Position numbers and translations under genes: made by a program. DNA of 10,949 nucleotides from Rugosibacter sp. (GTDB lineage Bacteria; Pseudomonadota; Gammaproteobacteria; Burkholderiales; Rhodocyclaceae): contig JAUSQB010000343.1 in the NCBI GenBank assembly GCA_030652715.1, positions 1 to 10,949 of the forward strand. Reading direction: 5' to 3'. The notes under the pieces were generated by a model. The model saw nothing but the letters and a program-made list of their open reading frames with translations, did no database searches and had not been told where the DNA came from. Of this stretch, positions 1 to 7,488 are shown one piece after another (the first letter of the stretch is position 1; the number at the start of each line of letters is the position of its first letter).

Positions 1-27
1 GGCTACCACCAACAACGCTATCAGCAT
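1..27 (-). CDS. 5' end of a leftward gene cut by the window edge
   Basis: An ATG at 27-25 opens nine codons with no stop to the left edge. They encode a hydrophobic start (MLIALLVVA), as in a signal peptide or first membrane segment. It follows the stop of the second YeeE/YedE gene by 14 bp on the same strand, so it would be the next gene of the bigR operon. Bacterial operons of this type often continue with membrane or periplasmic sulfur-handling proteins, but nine residues do not allow a family call. The Shine-Dalgarno is weak (ACGGAT upstream), so the exact start is uncertain. Confidence 0.4.
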
Positions 28-41
28 GGATAATCCGTTAT

Positions 42-488
42 TTACTCGATGGCTGGCGGCATCGCAGCTGACTGCACTTTACGCGACTCTGCCAACTCGA
101 ATGCCCCCATGCCTAGCAGCATAGCCAGAACAAAAACACCCCCCTTGACCGCACCCATGCCCACCACCACCAGCGCTGGACCAGGACAAATACCGACCAA
201 TCCCCAGCCAATGCCAAACAATATGCCCCCTGCTACCAGACGTCGATCAATATCGCTTGCTTTGGGCATCTGCAGTGGCAGCCCCAGCCATGATTCGGTG
301 CGTCGTCTGGCGAAGAAAAACCCAATACTTGCCACCACAATCCCACCCACCATGACAAATGCCAAAGAAGGGTCCCAAACCCCGGCAATATCCAGAAAGC
401 TATGCACCTTGGCCGGGTTTGCCATGCCTGAAACAATGAGTCCCAGCCCGAAAATCAGACCAACCGCCAGTGAAAAAAAGAAAGTCAT
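42..488 (-). CDS. YeeE/YedE-family (DUF6691) membrane protein, PmpB-like
   Basis: Inner-membrane protein of 148 residues, probably one half of a two-gene transporter for a sulfur-containing species. Family members include PmpB of Serratia and the thiosulfate importer TsuA, which is a longer single chain. Four hydrophobic segments are visible, near residues 3-22, 42-60, 85-109 and 113-131. Two typical motifs are present: SGMANPAKV at 20-28 and GLVGICPGPA at 96-105, whose Cys101 corresponds to the conserved cysteine that relays sulfur species in this superfamily (family knowledge). The start is the ATG at 488: it overlaps the stop of the preceding gene as ATGA and has a GGAGGT Shine-Dalgarno at 502-497, 8 nt upstream. 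The reading frame stays open further upstream, but that part lies inside the previous gene. The overlap points to translational coupling and 1:1 production with the upstream PmpA-like protein. The transported substrate is inferred from context. Confidence 0.88.
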   Translation of the reverse strand: MTFFFSLAVGLIFGLGLIVSGMANPAKVHSFLDIAGVWDPSLAFVMVGGIVVASIGFFFARRRTESWLGLPLQMPKASDIDRRLVAGGILFGIGWGLVGICPGPALVVVGMGAVKGGVFVLAMLLGMGAFELAESRKVQSAAMPPAIE

Positions 489-928
489 ACCAAGGCACCT
501 CCGAAAACATGGCGCATCACAAAAACGGTGACCATGCCGGTCAGCATGAAGAGCAGCGTTGCCATGATTGATCGGGGCGACAAACGCGAAACACCGCAAA
601 TACCATGACCGCTTGTACACCCGGCACCATAGCGCGTACCCAGTCCCACCAGCAAACCAGCCACGATCAGCATGGGATAACTGCTATCCAGCCGGATCTC
701 CGGCAATGTGGCGAAAATGCCATATATAGCAGGCGATAGCAGTATCCCCGCAACAAAAGCAACACGCCACAGGATATCGCCTGACACCGGTCGCAGCAAG
801 CCGCCAACAATCCCGCTAATACCGGCAATACGGCCATTGATCAGCATGAACAAGGCTGCTGCCGTTCCAATAAGCAAACCACCAATAAGCGCCGACACAG
901 GGGTGAAATGCAACGTATCGATAATCAT
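485..928 (-). CDS. YeeE/YedE-family membrane protein, PmpA-like
   Basis: Inner-membrane protein of 147 residues, the first half of the PmpA/PmpB-like pair. Hydrophobic segments lie near residues 10-30, 35-47, 55-73, 85-97 and 118-138. The hallmark motif GAGCTSGHGICG is at 101-112, with Cys104 and Cys111, and there is an N-terminal repeat-like NGRIAGISGI at 31-40. In the related thiosulfate transporter TsuA, such cysteines lie along the transport path. The gene starts at ATG 928 with AAGGAAAGG just upstream, 23 bp after the bigR stop, and ends overlapping pmpB by 4 bp. It is therefore the second cistron of the bigR transcript and should be derepressed when BigR is oxidised. Uptake or export of sulfide, thiosulfate or a persulfide are all possible; sequence alone does not decide direction. 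Confidence 0.88.
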   Translation of the reverse strand: MIIDTLHFTPVSALIGGLLIGTAAALFMLINGRIAGISGIVGGLLRPVSGDILWRVAFVAGILLSPAIYGIFATLPEIRLDSSYPMLIVAGLLVGLGTRYGAGCTSGHGICGVSRLSPRSIMATLLFMLTGMVTVFVMRHVFGGALV

Positions 929-951
929 TCGTCAGACCTTTCCTTGCAAGT

Positions 952-1281
952 TTATTGATGAGGACAATACAGTCGGTACAGCGTAGCCAAAATCGTCAGC
1001 ACCTTTTGATCGGCAACCCGGTAAAAAATACGCTTCCCTTCACGCCGAGTAGTCACCAACCCCTCAGCACGCAATACCGTTAACTGTTGCGAAAGGGTAG
1101 GCTGCCGAATATCCAGCAAAGCCTCAAGCTCACCGACTGAATACTCGCCCTGACTCATTTGGCAAAGCAGTAACAAGCGATCTCCATTAGACAATGCTCG
1201 CAACACCGCTGCCGTCTCACTTGCAGCTGCTCGCATCGCATTAATCGATAAAGTCAGATCAGCATTTACAACCTCAGGCAT
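952..1281 (-). CDS. bigR: ArsR-family persulfide-responsive repressor BigR/SqrR
   Basis: A 109-residue winged-helix repressor that senses reactive sulfur. The recognition region ALLDIRQPTLSQQLTVLR (about residues 54-71) and the wing TTRREGKRIFYRV (77-89) are almost diagnostic of the BigR/SqrR branch. Cys40 in the sequence LLLLCQMSQGE and Cys106 in the C-terminal LYCPHQ are 66 residues apart, the same spacing as the redox pair of BigR (C42/C108) and SqrR (C41/C107). Per- or polysulfide links the pair and releases DNA (family knowledge). No metal-binding CxC motif of arsenic or cadmium sensors is seen. The start at ATG 1281 has a strong AGAGGAG at 1293-1287. The gene is first in a leftward operon with the two YeeE/YedE genes and is divergent from blh, the classic target of this regulator. 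Autoregulation is expected from the operator overlapping its own promoter. Confidence 0.95.
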   Translation of the reverse strand: MPEVVNADLTLSINAMRAAASETAAVLRALSNGDRLLLLCQMSQGEYSVGELEALLDIRQPTLSQQLTVLRAEGLVTTRREGKRIFYRVADQKVLTILATLYRLYCPHQ

Positions 1282-1319
1282 GTTAACTCCTCTTGATTAA
1301 TTTCAATATATCCAACAAC

Positions 1320-1339
1320 ATTATATTAACTTATATTAT
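1320..1339. promoter_or_regulatory. Candidate BigR operator (AT-rich imperfect dyad)
   Basis: Positions 1320-1339 form a 20-bp imperfect dyad centred between 1329 and 1330, with 7 of 10 base pairs symmetric. The same stretch contains TTATATTA twice with a 10-bp period (1321-1328 and 1331-1338), that is, on the same face of the helix. It covers the bigR -10 and abuts the blh -10, so one bound dimer could block both promoters. BigR-type operators are AT-rich palindromes; the exact site is inferred. Confidence 0.55.
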
Positions 1340-1342
1340 AAT
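1337..1342 (+). promoter_or_regulatory. -10 element of the blh promoter
   Basis: An exact TATAAT lies 49 bp before the blh start codon, inside the spacer of the opposing bigR promoter. No good -35 hexamer is found 16-18 bp upstream (the region is AACAAC-like), so the promoter may be weak or its position slightly different. The two divergent promoters overlap physically. Confidence 0.45.
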
Positions 1343-1391
1343 TTGTCAATGCAATTATCTCCATGTAACAGCAACGACGAGGAAATTTACT

Positions 1392-2252
1392 ATGAAACCA
1401 ACAATCCACCCTCTCTACGACGCAATCACTGGCACGATTACCTATATTGTTTTTGATGCACCAGGTGGTCATGCAGCGATTATTGATCCAGTGCTAGACT
1501 ACGACCCAAAGTCCGGCCGCACCAGAACCCATCTGGCGAATCAAGTGATCGACTTTGTCCGTCAACAGCAACTCACCACCGACTGGATACTCGAAACGCA
1601 TGCCCATGCAGATCATCTATCGGCTGCACGCTATTTGCAAACGACCCTGGGCGGGCACATTGGCATAGGCGAACACGTCGCACAAGTACAAGGCGTCTTC
1701 AAAAAAATGTTCAACCTGGAAGCCGATTTTGCTGTGGATGGTTCCCAGTTTGACCATCTATTTGCCGACAATGAATCCTTTCAGGTAGGCCAGCTAACAG
1801 GCCGTGCTTTGTACGTTCCGGGCCACACCCCGGCTGATATTGCCTATCAGTTTGATGATGCCGTATTTGTCGGCGATACGCTCTTCATGCCGGATGTAGG
1901 CTCTGCCCGCTGCGATTTTCCTGGCGGAGATGCTGCCACGTTGTATCAGTCGGTACAGAAACTGTTTGCACTGCCCGAAACAACGCGCCTGTTCATGTGT
2001 CATGACTACCCTCCCTCTGATCGCGCTCCCGCATGGGAAACCACCGTTGCCGAGCAGCGTCGAAAAAACATTCATTTACATGACCATATTGACCAAGCGG
2101 AATTTGTGCGTATACGGCAGGCGCGCGATGCTACTTTAGATATGCCCGTGTTGATACTGCCTTCCGTGCAAGTCAACATTCGTGCAGGCGACATGCCGCC
2201 GGCTGAAAACAACGGGGTGAGCTATCTCAAAATTCCGTTGAATTTGCTCTGA
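1392..2252 (+). CDS. blh: Persulfide dioxygenase-like metallo-beta-lactamase-fold protein Blh
   Basis: A 286-residue soluble enzyme of the ETHE1/Blh branch. It is expected to oxidise glutathione persulfide or a related persulfide to sulfite with O2 and a mononuclear iron. The metallo-beta-lactamase motif THAHADH is at 69-75. By alignment to human ETHE1, the iron ligands would be His70, His145 (in PGHTPAD) and Asp162 (in GDTLF); His204 lies in CHDY. The long insert DYDPKSGRTRT near 37-46 and the C-terminal LPSVQVNIRAGDMPP are typical of Blh from bigR operons. The start is the ATG at 1392, with GAGGA at 1379-1383 and an 8-nt spacing. An upstream in-frame ATG at 1293 would translate the operator region and is rejected. 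The gene is divergent from bigR and stands alone, being followed by a convergent permease gene. No rhodanese domain is fused. Confidence in family is high; the exact persulfide substrate is inferred. Confidence 0.93.
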   Translation: MKPTIHPLYDAITGTITYIVFDAPGGHAAIIDPVLDYDPKSGRTRTHLANQVIDFVRQQQLTTDWILETHAHADHLSAARYLQTTLGGHIGIGEHVAQVQGVFKKMFNLEADFAVDGSQFDHLFADNESFQVGQLTGRALYVPGHTPADIAYQFDDAVFVGDTLFMPDVGSARCDFPGGDAATLYQSVQKLFALPETTRLFMCHDYPPSDRAPAWETTVAEQRRKNIHLHDHIDQAEFVRIRQARDATLDMPVLILPSVQVNIRAGDMPPAENNGVSYLKIPLNLL

Positions 2253-2312
2253 GCAATTTCGTTGGTGAAGGAGTAATCCTATCAGCATGCATTGGGTTCG
2301 CCTAAGCGCTTG

Positions 2313-3233
2313 TCATATCAGCCACGATACCAGCCATGGCACAAGCAGCACATAAAGCACTGTAGTCACAGTCATTGCCGTACCAAATAATTCGGTATCC
2401 AGACGAAATCGGTCGCATAGCGCAATGCCAACGCCTACCGGCGGTGCAGCAGCAGTCAGAACTGTTGCTGCCAACGTTGCACCCTGCAAGCCAACAACAT
2501 GCCCGACACCAAACGCCAATCCGGCGCTTAAAAATAATTTCAGGCCTACGACGGAAAACAGCAAACCGAAACGCATATGGCGCCCGACATGCAAAGTCAT
2601 GCCTACCATCAATAGCAGTAAAGGCACGGCAGCGCTGCCCAGAAGATGCAGCGTTTTCATGAGGGGCTCCGGCAACGCAAGACCGAAGTAGCGCATCCCC
2701 AAAGCAATGATCAGTGCCCAAAAAGGAGGCAAGCGCAATAACTCCTTGCCCAAGCCACCGTTTGTAACACGCGTGCCGAAGTGAGCGCACAGCAGGACGC
2801 CAATAATCCATACAAAAGGAACGGTCGCCAGCAAGTCATACACTACGGGAATATCGCGCTGTGACAAGCCTAAAAGGGCTGAAACGGCAGGCAGTGCCAT
2901 ACCCATGCCATTGCCGAATGTGCTGGCCAAAACGAGCGCCCCCGCTTGCGCACGCGTGATGATATGCAACCGCAGCAGCATGGCTTACAGTGCCAGACTG
3001 ATTAATAGAATAATCACTATGGTTGCATTGCCGCTCGCCGGCACTTGAAATAATTCCTGCTTGAGACTTGACGTAAGCAGAACTTCCACAATCAATGCCG
3101 GTGCAACGAAATTAATAATCAGAATACCCAACACAGAGCGCACTTGAGCAACTGGCAAGCCAGCCGGGGACAATTGCCGCCACAGTACACCCAACAGCAA
3201 CACGAGGACCATGGGAACAAGCTGCTGGTACAT
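2313..3233 (-). pseudogene. AEC-family (auxin efflux carrier-type) permease interrupted by an in-frame stop
   Basis: The frame encodes a permease of about 305 residues, the usual AEC length, with roughly ten hydrophobic segments. AEC proteins are secondary carriers for organic acids or similar anions. The N-terminal piece (3233-2985, 82 residues) carries three segments and the motif NFVAPALIVE at 41-50. It then meets TAA at 2987-2985. The same frame resumes with GCC and ATG (2981), giving 222 more residues with LASTFGNGMGMALP and TAAAPPVGVGIALCDRF, typical AEC elements. Only one codon is disrupted and no bases are lost or gained, so this is a nonsense change rather than a frameshift. A good GAGGT Shine-Dalgarno precedes ATG 3233. 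Alternatives are a sequencing error, readthrough, or termination-reinitiation at the ATG three bases on, yielding two polypeptides. The C-terminal piece alone, lacking three helices, is unlikely to transport. The gene ends convergent with blh. Confidence 0.72.
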
Positions 3234-3501
3234 AAGACAGTTACCTCGCGTTCAAAAAGCAATCATTCATGTGGCATGACAACAGCCAGTTGGCATTCCC
3301 CTCCCGCTCAGCTAATCCCTGCTCACAAGTGTCCTGACAAATCACCATGCCGCACGCCGTATCGCCGACACCGACTTTTCAGGCACCGGATATCATGGTC
3401 AAGCCCAGCGGGGTCACTGAAATCATTCGATGCGGACACAACAGACTCAGCCGCCGAGCACAGGCATTAACGAAGGGAGATCATGCGCGCCAATCGGAAA
3501 A
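3234..3501. other. Intergenic stretch without a supported gene
   Basis: These 268 bases separate the RidA-like gene from the AEC permease gene. I see no family-like protein in any frame. The minus strand holds a cysteine-containing 34-codon frame (ATG near 3350, ending just before the permease), but it has no recognisable Shine-Dalgarno or homology. A plus-strand frame from 3347 runs into the RidA gene in antisense. No clear terminator hairpin with a T-run is seen, so the permease could still be read from upstream. Confidence 0.4.
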
Positions 3502-3903
3502 TTACAGCGCAGCGGTACCCTCAATTTCTATGCGCAGTCCTGGAAAAGCCAGCCGCTCAACACCCACCAGGGTAATTGCAATGGGTGGGTCCTGCGGCAA
3601 ATAACGGGAACGAATTTCACGAATTTGCGCAAGATCAGCCGGGTCGAGATCAACCACAAAAATCGTCACTTTGACCAGGTCGCGAAAAGTCGCACCTGCT
3701 GCTGTCAGCGCAGAACCCAGGTTCTGCAGGGTAACTTCGATCTGAGCGAATAAATCGCCCGGCGCGATCACTTGACCTGCTGAATCAATGGCTACTTGCC
3801 CGGAAATGAAAACCCAGCGCTGCGCACCCTCAACCACCAAGGCGTGTGAAAAAGCCTTGGCAGGGACGAGTGACTCTGCATTACAAGCTGTTAGCTTAAC
3901 CAT
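3502..3903 (-). CDS. RidA/YjgF/UK114-family protein lacking the catalytic arginine
   Basis: A 133-residue cytosolic protein, close to the usual 125-135, expected to form a trimer. Family hallmarks are WVFISGQVAID at 30-40, QIEVTLQNLGSALTAAGATFRDLVKVTIFV at 54-83 and the C-terminal LRIEIEGTA at 123-131. Canonical RidA hydrolyses reactive enamines and imines using an arginine in a PARS/T motif (R105 in E. coli). Here the aligned segment is PPIAIT (106-111), with Ile110 at the arginine position, so classical imine deamination is unlikely; it resembles the divergent Rid subfamilies. The ATG at 3903 is the only available start, because an in-frame TGA lies 15 bases upstream, yet no Shine-Dalgarno is visible. 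It follows the RND gene by 87 bp on the same strand and may be read from the same transcript. Its substrate is unknown. Confidence 0.9.
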   Translation of the reverse strand: MVKLTACNAESLVPAKAFSHALVVEGAQRWVFISGQVAIDSAGQVIAPGDLFAQIEVTLQNLGSALTAAGATFRDLVKVTIFVVDLDPADLAQIREIRSRYLPQDPPIAITLVGVERLAFPGLRIEIEGTAAL

Positions 3904-3990
3904 AGGTACGGTAAATCAAGTTTAACTGGGGGATTAAGCGCTTGCATAAGCTTGCCTCACAATCAAGATTTAAAAACACGGCATCATTCA

Positions 3991-6336
3991 TTATCTTTTA
4001 GGCTTCATAAGAAATGAGGCAAGTGCCGGCATGAGGAGGATTGCACCGATCATGTTCACAAAGAACATGTAAGACAGCAAAATACCCATATCTGCCTGAA
4101 ACTTCAAGCTGGACCACAGCCACGTTGCCACACCGATGCTCATGGTGATCGAAGTAAATATAACCGGCACGCCTACTTCTCTTAGGGAGTGGGTAAATGC
4201 TTCTTTCACACTGATCTTGTTATCCATATGCGACAACATGCGGGCAATGAGATAAATACTGTAATCCACACCAACACCCACACCAAGCGCTAACACCGGC
4301 AATACGAATATCTTCAGCCCGATATTCATGGTAACCAGCAGTACATTGGCAAAGTAAGCCACCAGAATCAACGGTATCATTGCGCACAAGGTTGCCCGCC
4401 ACGACAGGAATGTCAGAAAGACGAACAAGCCTACAGCAGCAAACAGCGTGAGATTGATGCGCAATTGTGCTTCTGCAACCTCTTCATTCGTCGCCGCCAT
4501 GATGCCGCCATTACCCATCGCCAACCGCAGATTGACATGTGCGTTGCCATGCACCTTATTAAAACTATCTACCGCCGCGGTAACGCGCTTTAGCGTATCC
4601 GCTTTATGATCTTCCAAATAAAGACGTACAGGCATCGCCTTGCAGTCATTAGAGAACATGCCTTGCGATGCTTCGATGCGATACATATTGGCAGAAATCA
4701 TTTCGCTATTAAAAGGCAAACCAAGAAACTTCGGATTTGCTTCGTAGTTGCCAATATTCCGCTCGCGTACAATTTCCGTTAACGAAACGACAGACTTCAC
4801 ACCCGGCACATTTTGCATTTGCCAGACGAAATCATCGATGGTTTTCATGACCGAATGATCGACGCAGGCTTCGGTTACATCTGACTCCGCAATGACTACC
4901 AGTTCATCAAGACCCACCGAAAACCGATTGATAATGGTATCGATATCCCGGTTGTAAACATGGCTGGGCCAAAATTCAGGGCTTCCCGCATCCGTATCGC
5001 CTACGACAAGACGCTGTTCAGCTATATACCCCGCTACCCCCATCAGCATGGCAAACGCCAGAATACCCACAGCCACCTTGCGATCAGCTGCTTTGGCTAG
5101 CCATGCCCAGACAGGATGCCCACGCGATTGACTCACCTTCTGCGCCCGGGCGAGCTCTTTGGCATTCAGGCGCGTCCAGGATAAAAAGATAGGCAGCATC
5201 ATCTTGTTGGTGAGCAGCATGATGCCCACCCCGATACTCGCAGAAACACCTAGCTCGAAAATCAATTGAACCGGGATAAGCATGATCACGGCAAAACCCA
5301 CCGCATCCACCAAAATAGCAGTAGCACCTGGCACAAGCAACTGATACACCGCTGTATGCGCAGCATCTTGCGGTGTCTCTCCCTTAACCACAGCCATGCG
5401 CCAGGCGTTGGTCATCTGCACTGCATGACTAACACCGATGGAAAGAATCAGAAAGGGCACCAGAATAGACATGGGGTCCAAGCCAAAACCCAGCATCTGA
5501 ATTGCGCCTAGCTGCCAGATCACCGCTGCCAGAGACACCGCCATCGACGATAGTGCCAGCTTCCACGAGCCGGAGAAAAAGAGCAGCAGAATAAAAGTGA
5601 GCAAGAAACTTATGCCAAAAAACCCCACTACCCCTTCAATGCCGTCAATCACATAACCAACAAATGGCGCAAAACCGGTAATGTGAATTTTAATACCCGC
5701 TGTTTCATACTTCGCCTTCAGTTCATTGAGCTGCTTTGCAAACTTGTCATAATCTATCTCTATGCCTGTCGCTGGATCGCGCTCAATCAGATCAGCCACA
5801 ACCAAAGCCCCGGATAAATCCGTTGCTACGGTCTTGCCGATTTCTGTCGATTTGGCTAAATTGCTTTTGACTTGCTCGATCCCCTCAGGAGTGGGCGAAA
5901 AATCTGCCGGCACAATCCGCGAACCGGTAAAGCCAATTTCACTGACAGCAACAAAGTTTACATTCGGGGTAAAAATGGATGTCACGGTACGTGCGTCAAC
6001 ACCCGGCATCACAAGAACATCTGCCGTGACTTTTTCAAATGTTTTGAGCCATTCCGGGTTAAACATGTTTCCCGACTCATCACGTACAAAAATGGTTATC
6101 CGATTCGCCCCGCCAAACGTATTCCGATACTCGGTAAAAGTTTCCATGTAGGGGTGAGACAGCGGAATACTCTTGTCGAACCCAGCGCTCACAACCAGCA
6201 GCGAAGCCCGGTAACCAAAAAAGGCCGTAAGCAAAACACTCACCAATAAAATCAGCACGCGATGGCGAATCAAGACACTGGCAAAGGTCTCCGAAATACG
6301 GTGCAATGTTCCGTTCGACTGATTCATTTCATTCAT
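3991..6336 (-). CDS. RND/MMPL-superfamily inner-membrane transporter
   Basis: A 781-residue proton-driven transporter in the inner membrane with the duplicated RND layout. A first helix lies at about 27-48, followed by a periplasmic domain (about 50-230) and five helices (about 231-387). The second half repeats this with a helix at 421-438, a second periplasmic domain (440-627) and five helices (628-776). The second half has the motif GVGVGVDYSIYL at 685-696, with Asp691 as candidate proton-relay residue. The equivalent place in the first half reads SIGVSHAVQM (299-308) without an acidic residue. It is shorter than the roughly 1,000-residue multidrug RND pumps and belongs with the MMPL/HpnN-like lipid-transport group. 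Cys491 and Cys565 in the second periplasmic domain could pair. GAGGAA lies 7 nt before ATG 6336. Last of the four envelope genes; no adaptor (membrane fusion) or TolC gene is in the window. The substrate is probably hydrophobic, by inference. Confidence 0.9.
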   Translation of the reverse strand: MNEMNQSNGTLHRISETFASVLIRHRVLILLVSVLLTAFFGYRASLLVVSAGFDKSIPLSHPYMETFTEYRNTFGGANRITIFVRDESGNMFNPEWLKTFEKVTADVLVMPGVDARTVTSIFTPNVNFVAVSEIGFTGSRIVPADFSPTPEGIEQVKSNLAKSTEIGKTVATDLSGALVVADLIERDPATGIEIDYDKFAKQLNELKAKYETAGIKIHITGFAPFVGYVIDGIEGVVGFFGISFLLTFILLLFFSGSWKLALSSMAVSLAAVIWQLGAIQMLGFGLDPMSILVPFLILSIGVSHAVQMTNAWRMAVVKGETPQDAAHTAVYQLLVPGATAILVDAVGFAVIMLIPVQLIFELGVSASIGVGIMLLTNKMMLPIFLSWTRLNAKELARAQKVSQSRGHPVWAWLAKAADRKVAVGILAFAMLMGVAGYIAEQRLVVGDTDAGSPEFWPSHVYNRDIDTIINRFSVGLDELVVIAESDVTEACVDHSVMKTIDDFVWQMQNVPGVKSVVSLTEIVRERNIGNYEANPKFLGLPFNSEMISANMYRIEASQGMFSNDCKAMPVRLYLEDHKADTLKRVTAAVDSFNKVHGNAHVNLRLAMGNGGIMAATNEEVAEAQLRINLTLFAAVGLFVFLTFLSWRATLCAMIPLILVAYFANVLLVTMNIGLKIFVLPVLALGVGVGVDYSIYLIARMLSHMDNKISVKEAFTHSLREVGVPVIFTSITMSIGVATWLWSSLKFQADMGILLSYMFFVNMIGAILLMPALASFLMKPKR

Positions 6337-6416
6337 CTTGTAATTCCTCTTCCCTGCCTATGTATAAAGGCAAACATGGCTGCATTGTTTGTTTTTCCTG
6401 CTTTTTTGTTTTTATA

Positions 6417-7439
6417 TTATGGAGCGACAGACGCAGACGAGTAACCCGCAGCCTGCGCCAGATCGCTTGCCTTGAGACGCTCAACGCCACCTTTCATGGT
6501 AGCCATGAAAACATCATCGCCCCGCACTGCAACTGCGGTAATGTCGGCTTCATCCAGTCGCTTATAACTTTTCAATACCCGCCCATCCGCATCGATGATG
6601 ATAATGGCACCACCGCGCCCAACCACCAATGCCTGGTTTTTCTCAGGAATCACTACTGCATCCAGAAGAAACTGTGTTGTGCGAGTATCTATCGAGCGTT
6701 GGCTCTTACCATCTGGAGTCACCAGAAAAGCACGACCGCTCATGCCAAACAACAAGAATTGATCAGCAAAAGAAATCACACCGAAAAATGATCCGTGATA
6801 ATCAACCGATAATGGCATCCATGGTTCGTCATTTTTGCTGCGCATGAAAACAGAGCCGCGTTCAGCACTCATCATCTCCGCTTCACCAACAAAAGCTAGA
6901 GAAAATAAATGCGGAAATGCCTCACTGTTTTCCAGTTCAGTCAGTTCCCAGTTCGCACCGGAATCATGGCTCAACCAAAGTTCGCCATCGCTGCCCAGCA
7001 CATGGATAATGCCTTCGTGTATAGCGATCTTGAGGTAATACCGCAAATCTGACGGCCTGTAACGGACAATTTTCCATGTCTGTCCACCATCATCAGACCG
7101 CAAAATACTGGCCGCCTGTCCTACTGCCCATACGCGCTGACTGGTTTCAAAAGTTACTGAAGACAGCGTAATGTCTACGGGCGACGGCATTTGCTTCCAG
7201 GTAGCGCCTTGATCAGTCGAGCGGATAATAATCCCGCGCTCTCCGACAGCCAGCAGACTGCCTTCCTGGTTTATTGCCAGCGCCATAAACCGCGCATGGA
7301 TAGCCTTAGGAAGAATCTTTGCGGCTACAGGAACATCGGCAATCGCCGCCTGCCCCATCTGTGCAATTGCAAAAGGGGCAAAAATACAACTCAGCGCACA
7401 ACTCAACCACGCCAAAGCAAAGATAAGCTTTTTTTTCAT
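6417..7439 (-). CDS. Periplasmic Ycf48-like/BNR-repeat beta-propeller protein
   Basis: A 340-residue exported protein with a signal peptide at 1-26 (KKK, hydrophobic stretch, AIA then Q). The mature part is a Ycf48/BNR-type propeller. Asp-box repeats are visible at RSTDQGATWK (73-82), RSDDGGQTWK (114-123) and a weaker SHDSGANWE (157-165), each on a blade starting with a VGxxG-like turn (for example AVGERG, AVGQAA, VVGRGG). In cyanobacteria, Ycf48 assists photosystem II assembly. In proteobacteria this relative is encoded beside RND, DUF1329 and DUF1302 genes, where an assembly or scaffold role in the envelope is a guess. The ATG at 7439 is the only start, since an in-frame TGA lies 15 bases upstream, and no Shine-Dalgarno is visible, suggesting low expression. 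It is preceded by a strong hairpin and followed by the RND gene after 80 bp. Confidence 0.85.
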   Translation of the reverse strand: MKKKLIFALAWLSCALSCIFAPFAIAQMGQAAIADVPVAAKILPKAIHARFMALAINQEGSLLAVGERGIIIRSTDQGATWKQMPSPVDITLSSVTFETSQRVWAVGQAASILRSDDGGQTWKIVRYRPSDLRYYLKIAIHEGIIHVLGSDGELWLSHDSGANWELTELENSEAFPHLFSLAFVGEAEMMSAERGSVFMRSKNDEPWMPLSVDYHGSFFGVISFADQFLLFGMSGRAFLVTPDGKSQRSIDTRTTQFLLDAVVIPEKNQALVVGRGGAIIIIDADGRVLKSYKRLDEADITAVAVRGDDVFMATMKGGVERLKASDLAQAAGYSSASVAP

Positions 7440-7488
7440 GAGAGTGATAAATCAACGATTGATTAAACAGATTAAACATCAGACAGCG

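Larger units (their letters stand above)
1320..1349 (-). promoter_or_regulatory. sigma70 promoter of the bigR operon
   Basis: On the minus strand there is an exact TTGACA at 1349-1344 and an exact TATAAT at 1325-1320, separated by 18 bp of pure AT-rich DNA. The -10 lies about 40 bp from the bigR start codon. Both hexamers match consensus, so the promoter should be strong unless repressed. Confidence 0.75.

Noticed and set aside
49..531. Plus-strand open frame of 160 codons
   Set aside because: Antisense shadow of the YeeE/YedE pair, rich in Pro, Thr and Ser as expected from the complement of membrane-protein codons.
489..620. N-terminal extension of the PmpB-like protein up to 620
   Set aside because: It would overlap the PmpA-like gene by over 100 bp and is Cys/His/Arg-rich; the ATGA overlap and GGAGGT site at 488 fit the family start.
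1293..1391. N-terminal extension of Blh from an ATG at 1293
   Set aside because: It would translate the AT-rich operator/promoter region; the family start and GAGGA site are at 1392.
2303..2312. TAAGCGCTTG found at 2303-2312 and again at 3935-3944
   Set aside because: A ten-base match around a short palindrome, near the ends of two leftward genes; too short to call a repeat family or terminator without a genome search.
2302..2811. Overlapping minus-strand frame of 169 codons
   Set aside because: Shadow frame of the AEC permease, with a Cys/Arg-rich non-membrane composition.
3347..3604. Plus-strand frame of 85 codons in the gap before the RidA gene
   Set aside because: It runs antisense into the RidA gene, shows no family signal, and lacks a convincing ribosome site.
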